In this document: in pieces, positions 8,043 to 16,557 of the stretch
Numbering within the stretch: position 1 is the stretch's first letter
Layout: the number at the start of each line of letters is the position of its first letter
The notes under the pieces: model-generated
Told to the model about the DNA's origin: nothing
What the model saw: the letters and a program-made list of their open reading frames with translations, nothing else
The model's database searches: none
From: Limnohabitans sp. Hippo3
Lineage (GTDB): Bacteria; Pseudomonadota; Gammaproteobacteria; Burkholderiales; Burkholderiaceae_C
Reading direction: 5' to 3'
Length of the DNA stretch: 64,000 bases
Assembly (NCBI RefSeq): GCF_003063665.1
Contig: NZ_NESF01000010.1
Span: forward strand, 1 to 64,000
Translations under genes and position numbers: made by a program

Positions 8043-8558
8043 TCAGGTTTCGGCCAGCAACTTGTCGATCAGCTTGTGCAGTTCGGCAAAGTCGGGGGTG
8101 CCCACAAACCGTTTGACGATCTCTCCCCGCTTGTTGACGAGGAAAGTGGTGGGCGTGAGCTTGACGTCGCCCCATTCGCGGGCCACAGCACCGGTGTTGT
8201 CAATGGCGACCTGGAAGGGCAGCTGACGCGATTGGGCGAAATTGACCACGTAGCTGGGCGGGTCGTAGCTCATGGCCACGGCCAAAGTGACGTAGCCCCG
8301 GTCCTTGTACTTGTTGTAAGTGGCCACAAGTTCTGGCATCTCGGCCACACAGGTGGTGCAGCTGGTGGCCCAGAAATTGACCAGCGATACTTTTCCTTGC
8401 AATTGTTGGGTGCTGAGGGTGCTGCCATCGAGCAAAACAAAGGAAGATTGGGGTGCGCGTTCACCTGCACACCCCCACAGGGTCAACAAAAGTCCAAGTG
8501 TGCCAAGCGCATTCAATACACGACGGCTCACAGGCTGCAGATTCCAGGGAGTTTTCAT
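8043..8558 (-). CDS. TlpA-like thioredoxin-fold lipoprotein
   Basis: A membrane-anchored thiol-disulfide protein of the TlpA/ResA family, which acts in the periplasm. After MKTPWNLQPVSRR comes a hydrophobic stretch ending LTLWGC, a plausible lipobox. The thioredoxin active site follows as WATSCTTC, and the cis-proline region as LTPTTFLV. It is 171 residues long. Such proteins serve cytochrome c maturation or peroxide-related thiol repair; the partner is not evident. ATG codons at 8558, 8564 and 8570 are all in frame, none with a strong ribosome site. The 8558 start abuts the start of the divergent gene. Confidence 0.86.
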   Translation of the reverse strand: MKTPWNLQPVSRRVLNALGTLGLLLTLWGCAGERAPQSSFVLLDGSTLSTQQLQGKVSLVNFWATSCTTCVAEMPELVATYNKYKDRGYVTLAVAMSYDPPSYVVNFAQSRQLPFQVAIDNTGAVAREWGDVKLTPTTFLVNKRGEIVKRFVGTPDFAELHKLIDKLLAET

Positions 8559-9257
8559 ATGCATCTTCATCGAAGAAAGTTTAATACGTTTGCCATGTCC
8601 GCAGGCGCCTTGGTCATTGTGCCCGTACAGGCGCAGGGTTTGGCTGCGCTCACATCGGCCGATGCGTCCAGGGGGCTGAAACAGGCGTTGCAAAAAGGTG
8701 GCGAAGTGGCTGTACAGCTGCTGGGTGCACATGATGGCTTTTGGGGCAATGACAAAGTGCGCATCGCATTGCCAGATGCGGTTAACAAAGCGGGCAAGTT
8801 GCTCAAGTCTTTGGGCATGGGCCAGCAGCTGGATGAGCTGAATTTGCAAATGAACCGCGCCGCAGAAGCCGCTGTGCCTAAAGCCCAAAAATGGCTAACG
8901 CAAGCCATCGAGACCATGAGTGTGCAAGACGCCAAAAGCATCTTGCAAGGTGGAGACGATTCGGTCACGCAGTTTTTTGCCAGCAAGACGCGTGAACCTT
9001 TGACCGTGGAGTTCATGCCCACGGTCAAGCAATCTTTGGAAAAACTCGGGGTGGTGAATCAGTTCAATGCGGTGGCCGTCAAACTCACCGGCATGGGGCT
9101 GTTGGACAAGGACAAAGCCAAATTGGAGACGCACGTCACGGCCAAAACCCTCGATGGTCTGTATTTCATGATCGGCGAAGAGGAAAAGAAAATCCGACAA
9201 AACCCTGCGCAGGCCGGCAGCGCCATCTTGACCAAAGTCTTCGGTGCTCTGCGCTGA
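8559..9257 (+). CDS. DUF4197 family exported protein
   Basis: A 232-residue conserved protein of unknown function. An N-terminal signal peptide (core AMSAGALVIVPVQAQG) points to the periplasm. The features GLKQALQKGGEVAVQLLG, NDKVRIALPD and TLDGLYFMIGEEEKKIRQNP are typical of DUF4197. The ATG at 8559 follows AGGGAG at 8547-8552, which lies inside the divergent TlpA-like gene. No enzyme motif is seen. The shared start region with a thiol protein may mean shared control, but that is inference. Confidence 0.82.
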   Translation: MHLHRRKFNTFAMSAGALVIVPVQAQGLAALTSADASRGLKQALQKGGEVAVQLLGAHDGFWGNDKVRIALPDAVNKAGKLLKSLGMGQQLDELNLQMNRAAEAAVPKAQKWLTQAIETMSVQDAKSILQGGDDSVTQFFASKTREPLTVEFMPTVKQSLEKLGVVNQFNAVAVKLTGMGLLDKDKAKLETHVTAKTLDGLYFMIGEEEKKIRQNPAQAGSAILTKVFGALR

Positions 9258-9298
9258 TCGGTCACATCAGGACCGGCCCTCAGGGCTCTGTGAGCTTG

Positions 9299-10027
9299 TC
9301 AAACGATGGTCAGCAAGAGCTTCAGCAAACCTTGTGGGTCACTGACCATGGGGTCATGACCGGTGTGCATCTCCAGCACTTGTGAGCCCGGCAACCAGGC
9401 GCCGTCCCAGAATTTGGGGTCCACCATGCGCAGGCGGCTGACGTCGATGGTGCCCAAAGGCGGGGTGGTGCAGTTGATGAAGGTGCGTGGCACGCTGGCC
9501 ACACGTTGGGGGTCAAAGTCGAGCACCTGGGTGTAAGGACCGCCCGGGTGTGGGGTTTGACGCCTTTGCACCCAGGCGTGGTCGACATCGCTCAAGCCAA
9601 AAACCGAAGGGTCTGGCGCAGGAAATGCGTGCAAGGGATTGGCTTGTGATGCGGCGATGCGGGCATTGCGGGTGGCGCTGGCATGTGTGCTGCTCCAGCT
9701 TTCACCGGGTTTGGGCAGCACGGCATCCAGATACACGAGGTGGCGCAGGCGCTCGGGCCTGCGGTCGGCCACTGCCGTGCCCAGCATGCCCGCGTACGAG
9801 TGCACGACCAACACCACCTCGTTCATTTCTTCGGCGTCCATGGCCGCCATCACGTCGGTGATATGGGTTTCCAGATCGATGCCTGGGTGGAGCAGGTGAG
9901 CGCGCTCGCCCACCCCGGTCAGGGTGACGGCATGGGCACGGTGGCCGGCTTGGAACAGACCTGGCAAGACACGTTGCCAGCACCAAGCCCCGTGCCAAGC
10001 GCCGTGCACCAGCAAAAAGTTGGCCAT
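9299..10027 (-). CDS. Alpha/beta hydrolase (esterase of the salicylate/methylketone type)
   Basis: A 242-residue cytosolic alpha/beta hydrolase. The oxyanion segment FLLVHGAWHGAWCW, the nucleophile elbow VVHSYAG and the late histidine region LEMHTGHDPMVSDP give the Ser-His pair of the plant-esterase-like branch (AB hydrolase 6). It starts at the ATG whose last base is the first base of the upstream gene's TGA (overlap TGATG), so it is coupled to the CoA-transferase gene. Together they may handle a CoA ester or small ester. The substrate is unknown. Confidence 0.82.
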   Translation of the reverse strand: MANFLLVHGAWHGAWCWQRVLPGLFQAGHRAHAVTLTGVGERAHLLHPGIDLETHITDVMAAMDAEEMNEVVLVVHSYAGMLGTAVADRRPERLRHLVYLDAVLPKPGESWSSTHASATRNARIAASQANPLHAFPAPDPSVFGLSDVDHAWVQRRQTPHPGGPYTQVLDFDPQRVASVPRTFINCTTPPLGTIDVSRLRMVDPKFWDGAWLPGSQVLEMHTGHDPMVSDPQGLLKLLLTIV

Positions 10028-11271
10028 CAGATCACCCCTTTGCCGCGCAGCGGACCCAGTTGTTCGGCGGACCAGCCCAGCACTTCGGTCAGGACTTCGG
10101 CCGTGTGCTGGCCCAGCATGGGCGGTGGCAAGTCCCGGCGCACGGGGGTGCGGCTCATCTTGATCGGGCTGGCCACCAGCTTCAGGTCGCGTTTGACCGG
10201 GTGCTGCCATGACTGCACCATGCCGCGAGCCTCGACTTGCGGGTCCACAAAGACCTCGCTCAAGGTGTTGATCGCCCCGCAAGGCACTTTGGCGGCTTCG
10301 AGTGCCGCCAGCCAGTCGGCCTTAGTTCGGGTTTTGAGGATGCCCTCCAAGAGGGGCACCAAGGTGGCGCGGTGGCGAACCCGGTCGGCGTTCAGGGCAT
10401 AGCGCGCGTCCTGCGCCAGCTCGGGGCAGCCGGCCACGGCGCAGAACTTGGCAAACTGCCCATCGTTGCCCACCGCCAAGATCAGGTGGTCGCGGCTGCT
10501 AGGCGCTGCACCGGGTGGGGCCATGACTTCAAACACCTGGTAGGGCACGATGTTCTGGTGCGCGTTGCCAGCGCGTCCCGGCGTTTTGCCGCTGACCAGG
10601 TAATTGGAGCCCAAATTGGCCAGCATGGCGACCTGCGTGTCGAGCAAGGCCATGTCGACATGCTGGCCTTCACCCGTGCGCTCGGCGTGGCGCAATGCCG
10701 CCAGGATCGCCACCGTGGCGTACATGCCCGTGAACAGGTCGGCCACCGCCACGCCCACTTTTTGCGGGCTGCCACCCAGGTCGTCGCGCTCGCCGGTCAC
10801 ACTCATCAAGCCGCCGATGCCTTGCACCGCATAGTCGTAGCCTGCTCGCTCGCGGTAAGGTCCGGTCTGTCCAAACCCCGTCACGCTGCAATAGACCAGC
10901 TTGGGGTTCAGCGCACTCAGGCTGGCATAGTCCAGCCCGTAGCGGGCCATGTCGCCGACCTTGAAGTTCTCTACAAACACGTCGCAGTGCCGAACCAGTT
11001 CGCGGATCAGCGCCTGGCCTTCCGGCTGGGCGATGTCACACGTCACCGATCGCTTGTTGCGGTTGGCGCCCAAGTAGTAGGCGGCCTCGGCGGTGTCCTG
11101 GCCTTGAGCATCCTTCAAGAAAGGTGGCCCCCAGGTGCGGGTATCGTCGCCCGTACCGGGGCGCTCGATCTTGATGACATCGGCCCCCAGATCGGCCAAG
11201 GTCTGGGTACACCAGGGGCCCGCCAGTACGCGGGATAGGTCGAGAACGCGGATGCCGTCGAGTGAATTCAT
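10027..11271 (-). CDS. CaiB/BaiF family (type III) CoA-transferase
   Basis: A 414-residue transferase that moves CoA between carboxylic acids. The family start LDGIRVLDLSRVLAGPWCTQ, the segment NRNKRSVTCDIAQPEGQ, and the catalytic aspartate region around AVADLFTGMYAT are present. The start at 11271 (MNSLDGIRVLD) is preferred over the longer ATG at 11289. It is the first gene of a two-gene unit with the esterase. Typical substrates are formyl-, succinyl- or carnitine-CoA; nothing here shows which. Confidence 0.88.
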   Translation of the reverse strand: MNSLDGIRVLDLSRVLAGPWCTQTLADLGADVIKIERPGTGDDTRTWGPPFLKDAQGQDTAEAAYYLGANRNKRSVTCDIAQPEGQALIRELVRHCDVFVENFKVGDMARYGLDYASLSALNPKLVYCSVTGFGQTGPYRERAGYDYAVQGIGGLMSVTGERDDLGGSPQKVGVAVADLFTGMYATVAILAALRHAERTGEGQHVDMALLDTQVAMLANLGSNYLVSGKTPGRAGNAHQNIVPYQVFEVMAPPGAAPSSRDHLILAVGNDGQFAKFCAVAGCPELAQDARYALNADRVRHRATLVPLLEGILKTRTKADWLAALEAAKVPCGAINTLSEVFVDPQVEARGMVQSWQHPVKRDLKLVASPIKMSRTPVRRDLPPPMLGQHTAEVLTEVLGWSAEQLGPLRGKGVI

Positions 11272-11324
11272 GGGGCACATTGTCGCCAAAACCCGATGCG
11301 GCCGCTGATCAGGATAATCACCCC

Positions 11325-11873
11325 ATGCGAATCTTTTCTCCGGCCCTGACGGCCAGCCTGGTGTGGGCCCTGACTTTGAGTGCTTGCAGCCCCGACCAGA
11401 ACTGGCGAGACATCACTTTGGAGGGCACCAGCCTGAAGGCCCAGCTGCCCTGTAAACCCGACCGCACCACCCGCAGCGTGCCCCTGGGCGGTGTGCCTGT
11501 GGACTTGCACGTGGTGGGCTGCGAAAGTGGCAGTGCCATGGTGGCCGTCATGACGGCTTCCTTGCCGGCCGGCACCGATGCCAGCGCGGTGATGGCCGCC
11601 TGGCAAAAAGCCACCCTGGACAATGCCCGCGTGTCCCAGCCCTTGGCGGCCGGGCAGCAGCAGGCCTGGTTGCGGCCCGGCCAGTTGCCTTTGGCAACCT
11701 CTGTGCGTGTGCAAGCGACGGGTCAGCGTGCCAATGGCGAGCCTGTCCAGATGGACGCCGTGTGGGGTGCTGTGGCCGAAGGTGAGCGGGTGCGATTGCT
11801 TCATGCCGTGGTGTATGACCGCAACATCGCAGCAGAGCTGGCCAACACCTTGTTTGATGGAGTCAAGCCATGA
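11325..11873 (+). CDS. Putative lipoprotein of unknown function
   Basis: A 182-residue protein starting MRIFSPALTASLVWALTLSA then Cys, a clear lipoprotein signal with lipobox LSAC. The mature part has two further cysteines (LPCKPDRTT and VVGCESG) that could form a disulfide. No domain is recognised. The start at 11325 is chosen because the signal peptide begins there. Its stop overlaps the MFS transporter start by four bases, so the two are translated together. Confidence 0.7.
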   Translation: MRIFSPALTASLVWALTLSACSPDQNWRDITLEGTSLKAQLPCKPDRTTRSVPLGGVPVDLHVVGCESGSAMVAVMTASLPAGTDASAVMAAWQKATLDNARVSQPLAAGQQQAWLRPGQLPLATSVRVQATGQRANGEPVQMDAVWGAVAEGERVRLLHAVVYDRNIAAELANTLFDGVKP

Positions 11874-13147
11874 GCGCTGCTACCATGACCTCCAACACGT
11901 TGGCACACCCTGACCACTTGCCACGCCGCATGGCGGTGGTGGTGTTTCTGGCCTTTGCGCTGGCCTATTTCTTTTCCGCCCTGGTGCGGGCCATCACGGC
12001 CACTTTGTCCCCGACTTTGACCAGCGAGTTCAACCTGAGTGCGCAAGACCTGGGTTTGCTGGCGGGGGGGTACTTTTTGGGCTTTTCGCTCACCCAGCTG
12101 CCCTTGGGGCGCTGGCTGGACCAACACGGCCCGAAAAAAGTCATCCTGGCTTTTTTGATGTTTGCGGTGCTGGGTTGTCTGGCTTTTGCCTGGGCGGGCA
12201 GCTTTCATGGCCTGCTGGCTGCGCGGGTGTTGTGCGGCATGGGCGTGAGCGCTTGCCTGATGGCACCCCTGACCGGCTACCGGCGCTGGTTTGATGCCAG
12301 CACCCAACTGCGTACCAACTCCTGGATGCTGATGACCGGCTCTTTGGGCATGCTGGCCGCCACTTTGCCGGTGCAGTGGCTCATGCCCATTTGGGGCTGG
12401 CGTGCCCTGTTTGTCATGCTGGGCGTGATGATCGCCATCGCCATGCTCTTGATTGCCTTGGTGGTGCCGGTTTGGCAAAAGGCGAGTCCCAAGGCCAGCA
12501 CGCCACAGTCGACATCTGAGGACGATGGCACTTACCGCGAAATCTGGCGCAGTGCTTACTTTTGGCGCATGACACCGATTGGCTTTTTCACCTACGGCGG
12601 CATGGTGGCCATCCAAACCTTGTGGGCAGGCCCCTGGATGACCCAAGTGGCCGGATGGACTGCTGGCGAAGCGGCTCAGGGTTTGTTCCTCATCAACCTG
12701 GCCATGCTCGTGAGTTTTTGGCTGTGGGGCTTGGTCACACCGGGTTTGGCGCGCAAGGGCATCCCGGTCGAGCGCCTGATTGCCTGGGGCGTTCCCTTGA
12801 GCTTTTTGGTGATTGGCACTTTGGTCTGGATGGGACCCGCCGTGGGCGACGGGGCAGCCGTAGGGGTGGCCTTGCTGTGCGTGACCAGCACCTTTGTGGC
12901 GCTGGCCCAGCCAGCCGTGGGCATGGCCTTTCCGTCATATCTGGCCGGTCGTGCGCTGTCGGCCTACAACCTGGTGGTGTTTGCCGGGATCTTCGTGGTC
13001 CAGTGGGGCATCGGCTTGCTGGTCGACGCAGGCCTGAGTATCGGCTTGACCAAGCCTGCCGCCTACCAGGCCGCGCTGGCCTGCTTTGGCATTTGCTCCG
13101 TGCTTTCCTGGTTGTACTTCTTGCTGAAAAAGCCGGTTCAGCCCTGA
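11870..13147 (+). CDS. MFS family transporter
   Basis: A 425-residue major facilitator with about twelve membrane segments. The first helix is followed by LSPTLTSEFNLSAQDLGLLA, and the loop after helix 2 contains GRWLDQHGPKKV, the family motif A. Helix 4-5 region ARVLCGMGVSACLMAPLTGY is also typical. The substrate is unknown; it resembles the NarK/sugar-phosphate-like branch only loosely. It overlaps the preceding lipoprotein gene by four bases. A run of seven G lies in codons near 12064-12070. Confidence 0.85.
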   Translation: MSAATMTSNTLAHPDHLPRRMAVVVFLAFALAYFFSALVRAITATLSPTLTSEFNLSAQDLGLLAGGYFLGFSLTQLPLGRWLDQHGPKKVILAFLMFAVLGCLAFAWAGSFHGLLAARVLCGMGVSACLMAPLTGYRRWFDASTQLRTNSWMLMTGSLGMLAATLPVQWLMPIWGWRALFVMLGVMIAIAMLLIALVVPVWQKASPKASTPQSTSEDDGTYREIWRSAYFWRMTPIGFFTYGGMVAIQTLWAGPWMTQVAGWTAGEAAQGLFLINLAMLVSFWLWGLVTPGLARKGIPVERLIAWGVPLSFLVIGTLVWMGPAVGDGAAVGVALLCVTSTFVALAQPAVGMAFPSYLAGRALSAYNLVVFAGIFVVQWGIGLLVDAGLSIGLTKPAAYQAALACFGICSVLSWLYFLLKKPVQP

Positions 13148-13160
13148 TAATCAAAACCTC

Positions 13161-13604
13161 ATGATCGGCATCCTCATCATTGCTCACGCCCCATTGGCCA
13201 GCGCCTTGCGCGACTGTGCCTTGCACGTTTTTCCGGATTGTGCGGCCGGGGTTCTGGCCATCGATGTGTTGCCCAATGATGCGCCAGAAGCCAGTCTGGT
13301 CAAGGCACGTGAGGCCATTGGCGCCCTGAACACATCCGAAGTGCTCTTGCTCAGCGATGTTTTTGGCGCGACCCCTTGCAACGTGGCCCAACAACTCAAC
13401 GACGGCCTGCACACGCGGCTGGTGGCGGGTGCCAATTTGCCCATGCTGCTGCGCAGCGTCTGCTACCGCCACGAAAGCCTGGAGGCCTTGGCCACCCGCG
13501 CCCAGGCTGGTGGCACGCAAGGCGTGATGCCCGTGGGCAGCACCGCCCCCCAAAATCAAACAGGAAAGAGACATGCCCCAAGCCACCACGACCATCAGCA
13601 ATAA
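13161..13604 (+). CDS. PTS EIIA component, mannose/fructose type
   Basis: A 147-residue phosphocarrier of the EIIA-Man family. The phospho-accepting histidine is His9 in GILIIAHAPLA. The later LLLSDVFGATPCNVA and VAGANLPMLLR are family landmarks. No EIIB, EIIC or EIID gene is near, so it probably works as a regulator rather than in sugar import, as proposed for similar PTS clusters in other betaproteobacteria. The last ten codons overlap the start of the HPr gene by 32 bases. Ten bases separate the MFS gene from its start codon region. Confidence 0.88.
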   Translation: MIGILIIAHAPLASALRDCALHVFPDCAAGVLAIDVLPNDAPEASLVKAREAIGALNTSEVLLLSDVFGATPCNVAQQLNDGLHTRLVAGANLPMLLRSVCYRHESLEALATRAQAGGTQGVMPVGSTAPQNQTGKRHAPSHHDHQQ

Positions 13605-13842
13605 ACTGGGTTTGCACGCCCGGGCCTCGGCCAAGCTGACCAAGTTGGCTGGCAGCTTTCCATGCGATGTCTGGATGAGCAAGGGCGAGCGTCGCATCAA
13701 TGCCAAAAGCATCATGGGTGTGATGATGCTGGCCGCCGGGCTGGGTAGCGAAGTGCTGCTGGAAACTTCGGGTGAGCGCGAGCAGGAGGCGCTCGATGCG
13801 TTGCTGGTGCTGATTGCCGATAAATTTGGCGAAGGCGAGTGA
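13573..13842 (+). CDS. ptsH: Phosphocarrier protein HPr
   Basis: HPr passes phosphate from EI to EIIA. The 89 residues carry the active-site motif NKLGLHARASAKL, with the catalytic histidine, and the serine region INAKSIMGVMML that is the regulatory site in organisms with HPr kinase. The ATG follows GGAAAGAG and lies inside the EIIA gene. EI follows after 40 bases. The order EIIA-HPr-EI is common in betaproteobacteria. Confidence 0.95.
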   Translation: MPQATTTISNKLGLHARASAKLTKLAGSFPCDVWMSKGERRINAKSIMGVMMLAAGLGSEVLLETSGEREQEALDALLVLIADKFGEGE

Positions 13843-13882
13843 AGGTGTTGTTGCTGCCCAAAAAAACCACGGAGCGCCTGCG

Positions 13883-15631
13883 ATGACTTTCAGCATTCAT
13901 GGTTTGGCAGTGGCTCGGGGCATTGCCATTGGCCGTGCTGTGCTGGTGGCCTCCAGCCGCGTCGATGTGGCGCATTACTTCATTCAGGCCGAACAGGTGC
14001 CAGCCGAGATCGAGCGCATGCGTTCTGCACGCGATGCCGTGATCGACGAGCTGCAGCGCTTGCAACGCGACATGCCCAAGGACGCGCCACACGAGTTGGC
14101 CGCCTTGCTGGACGTGCACCTGATGCTGCTGATGGACGACGAGCTCAATGCCAGCGTGGCGCACTGGATCAAGGACCGCCTGTACAACGCCGAATGGGCG
14201 CTGACCAGCCAGCTCGAAATCATTGCGCGTCAGTTTGACGAGATGGACGACCCGTATCTGCGCGAGCGAAAGGCCGATGTGGAGCAGGTCGCGGAGCGTT
14301 TGCTGCAAAGCCTCAAAGGGACGGGCTCACTGGTAGCCAAGGTCGCCCGCCCGGCCAGACCCCAGCAAGAGCTGCAGCTGGGTGACACCGATGTGCCTTT
14401 GGTCTTGGTGGCCCACGATTTGTCGCCTGCCGACATGCTGCAGTTCAAGCAAAGCATCTTTACCGGCTTTGTGACCGATGTGGGCGGCAAAACCTCGCAC
14501 ACGGCCATCGTAGCGCGCAGTCTGGACATTCCGGCTGTGGTGGGTGCCCGCACCGCCAGCCAGCTGATCAAACAAGACGACTGGGTCATCATCGACGGCG
14601 ATGCGGGTGTGGTCATCGTCGATCCGTCGCCCATCATCCTGGCCGACTATGGGTTCAAGCAACGCCAAGGTGATTTGGAGCGGGAACGGTTGGCCCGTTT
14701 GCGCCATACCCCGGCGGTCACGCTGGATGGCCAGAAAATCGAATTGCTGGCCAACATCGAGATGCCGGAGGACACGGGCGCGGCCATCACGGCCGGGGCG
14801 GTGGGCGTCGGTTTGTTCCGCAGCGAATTTTTGTTCATGGGTCGCCAGGGCGATTTGCCGGGTGAGGACGAACAATACGAGGCTTACCGGCGTGCGGTGG
14901 ATGGCATGAATGGCTTGCCGGTCACCATCCGCTCGGTCGATGTCGGGGCGGACAAACCCCTGGATGAGGCGCGCCACGATGCGGCGCACCTGAACCCTGC
15001 CTTGGGCTTGCGGGCCATCCGGTGGAGTCTGGCCGATCCCGCCATGTTTTTGACACAGCTGCGGGCCATTTTGCGTGCGGCCGCCCATGGCAAAGTCAAT
15101 CTGCTTATCCCCATGCTGGCCCACGGCAGCGAAATTCGCCAAACCATGGCCTTGATCGACCAGGCCCGCCAGGAGCTGGATCGCCGTGGCGTAGCCTATG
15201 GCCCGGTGCGCCTAGGGGCCATGATCGAGATCCCGGCGGCAGCCTTGTCCTTGCGCCTGTTCCTCAAGTACTTTGACTTCTTGTCGATCGGCACCAACGA
15301 TTTGATCCAGTACACCTTGGCGATTGACCGTGCCGATGAGTCGGTGGCGCATTTGTATGACCCGCTGCACCCCGCAGTGCTGCGCCTGATTGCCGACACC
15401 ATTGCCGAGTGCGATCGGCAAGGCAAGGGCGTGTCGGTGTGTGGCGAAATGGCGGGCGATGTGGCCATGACCCGCTTGCTGCTGGGTCTGGGTTTGCGCA
15501 GTTTTTCGATGCACCCGTCGCAAATCCTGTCGGTCAAGCACCAGGTGCTGCGCTCAGACACCGCCAAGCTGGCGCTGTGGGCTGATCAAGTGCTCAACAG
15601 CGACGATCCCGCCAGTTGCATGGCCACTTGA
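13883..15631 (+). CDS. ptsI: PTS enzyme I (phosphoenolpyruvate-protein phosphotransferase)
   Basis: EI takes phosphate from phosphoenolpyruvate and gives it to HPr. The phosphorylated histidine is His206 in GGKTSHTAIVARSL, and the PEP-binding domain shows LFRSEFLFMGR, the loop IGTNDLIQYTLAIDR and the catalytic Cys520 in VSVCGEMAGD. It has 582 residues, family length. The start MTFSIHGLAVARGIAIGRA at 13883 matches the family; a longer in-frame start at 13814 lies within ptsH and is rejected. Its stop is four bases from the convergent yghU stop. Confidence 0.95.
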   Translation: MTFSIHGLAVARGIAIGRAVLVASSRVDVAHYFIQAEQVPAEIERMRSARDAVIDELQRLQRDMPKDAPHELAALLDVHLMLLMDDELNASVAHWIKDRLYNAEWALTSQLEIIARQFDEMDDPYLRERKADVEQVAERLLQSLKGTGSLVAKVARPARPQQELQLGDTDVPLVLVAHDLSPADMLQFKQSIFTGFVTDVGGKTSHTAIVARSLDIPAVVGARTASQLIKQDDWVIIDGDAGVVIVDPSPIILADYGFKQRQGDLERERLARLRHTPAVTLDGQKIELLANIEMPEDTGAAITAGAVGVGLFRSEFLFMGRQGDLPGEDEQYEAYRRAVDGMNGLPVTIRSVDVGADKPLDEARHDAAHLNPALGLRAIRWSLADPAMFLTQLRAILRAAAHGKVNLLIPMLAHGSEIRQTMALIDQARQELDRRGVAYGPVRLGAMIEIPAAALSLRLFLKYFDFLSIGTNDLIQYTLAIDRADESVAHLYDPLHPAVLRLIADTIAECDRQGKGVSVCGEMAGDVAMTRLLLGLGLRSFSMHPSQILSVKHQVLRSDTAKLALWADQVLNSDDPASCMAT

Positions 15632-15635
15632 AGGC

Positions 15636-16520
15636 TCATGTCTTGCGCAGCTTGTCCTGGGTGCGTGTGTCGAAATCGCTGGCGTCATGGCGTTCGTGCA
15701 ATTGGCTTTCGGGTGCCCCGATGACCCGGTTAACCATGCGCCCACGTTGCACCGCAGGGCGTTGCGCCAACTCGTCAGCCCAGCGGATGACGTGTTCGTA
15801 TTCGTGCACCTGCAGGAACTCGCCCGCCTCGTACATGGTGCCCTTGGCCATGCCGCCATACCAGGGCCAGATGGCGATATCGGCGATGGTGTAGTCGTCG
15901 CCTGCGATGAATCGGCTCTCGGCCAAACGCCGGTTCAACACATCCATTTCCCGCTTGACCTCCATCGCAAAGCGGTCGATGGCGTATTCGATTTTCACGG
16001 GTGCATAGGCATAAAAGTGGCCAAAGCCTCCGCCCAGATAGGGCGCGCTGCCCATTTGCCAGAACAGCCAGGACAGGCATTCGGCACGTTGGGCCGGATC
16101 GGTGGGCACCAAGGCGCCAAACTTCTCCGCCAGGTACAACAGGATGGACCCTGACTCGAACACGCGGATCGGTTTTTCACCGCTGCAATCGAGCAGCGCC
16201 GGGATCTTGGAGTTCGGGTTGACATTCACAAAGCCGCTGCTGAACTGTTGACCTTCCTGAATGCGGATCAACCAGGCATCGTATTCGGCGCCCGCATGCC
16301 CCAGGGCCAGCAATTCTTCGAGCATGATCGTGACCTTGACGCCATTGGGCGTGCCCAAGGAGTACAGCTGCAGAGGATGCTTGCCGCGTGGGAGTTCCTG
16401 CTCGTGCGTGGGGCCTGCAATGGGGCGGTTGATGTTGGCGAAACGCCCACCGTTGGCTTTGTTCCAGGTCCAGATTCTGGGTGGGGTGTAGGGAGTGCTT
16501 TCTGGGGTGTGATCGGTCAT
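15636..16520 (-). CDS. yghU: Glutathione S-transferase, YghU family
   Basis: A 294-residue thiol transferase close to E. coli YghU, a disulfide-bond reductase binding two glutathiones. The start region TPPRIWTWNKANGGRFANIN and the GSH-binding segment VNPNSKIPALLD then VFESGSILLYLAEK identify it. The C-terminal helical domain includes ADIAIWPWYGG. It lies 37 bases after lipA on the same strand and is probably the last gene of the copD-ybeD-lipB-lipA unit. No functional link with lipoate is known to me. Confidence 0.88.
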   Translation of the reverse strand: MTDHTPESTPYTPPRIWTWNKANGGRFANINRPIAGPTHEQELPRGKHPLQLYSLGTPNGVKVTIMLEELLALGHAGAEYDAWLIRIQEGQQFSSGFVNVNPNSKIPALLDCSGEKPIRVFESGSILLYLAEKFGALVPTDPAQRAECLSWLFWQMGSAPYLGGGFGHFYAYAPVKIEYAIDRFAMEVKREMDVLNRRLAESRFIAGDDYTIADIAIWPWYGGMAKGTMYEAGEFLQVHEYEHVIRWADELAQRPAVQRGRMVNRVIGAPESQLHERHDASDFDTRTQDKLRKT

Positions 16521-16557
16521 GACGGCCTTGAGTGAAAACGTGTGGGTGGTGGCTTGC

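Noticed and set aside
12064..12070. Seven-G run in the MFS gene (and one near 52845) as phase-variable tracts
   Set aside because: Seven G in high-GC coding DNA is not enough evidence; the frames are intact and there is no sign of variation.
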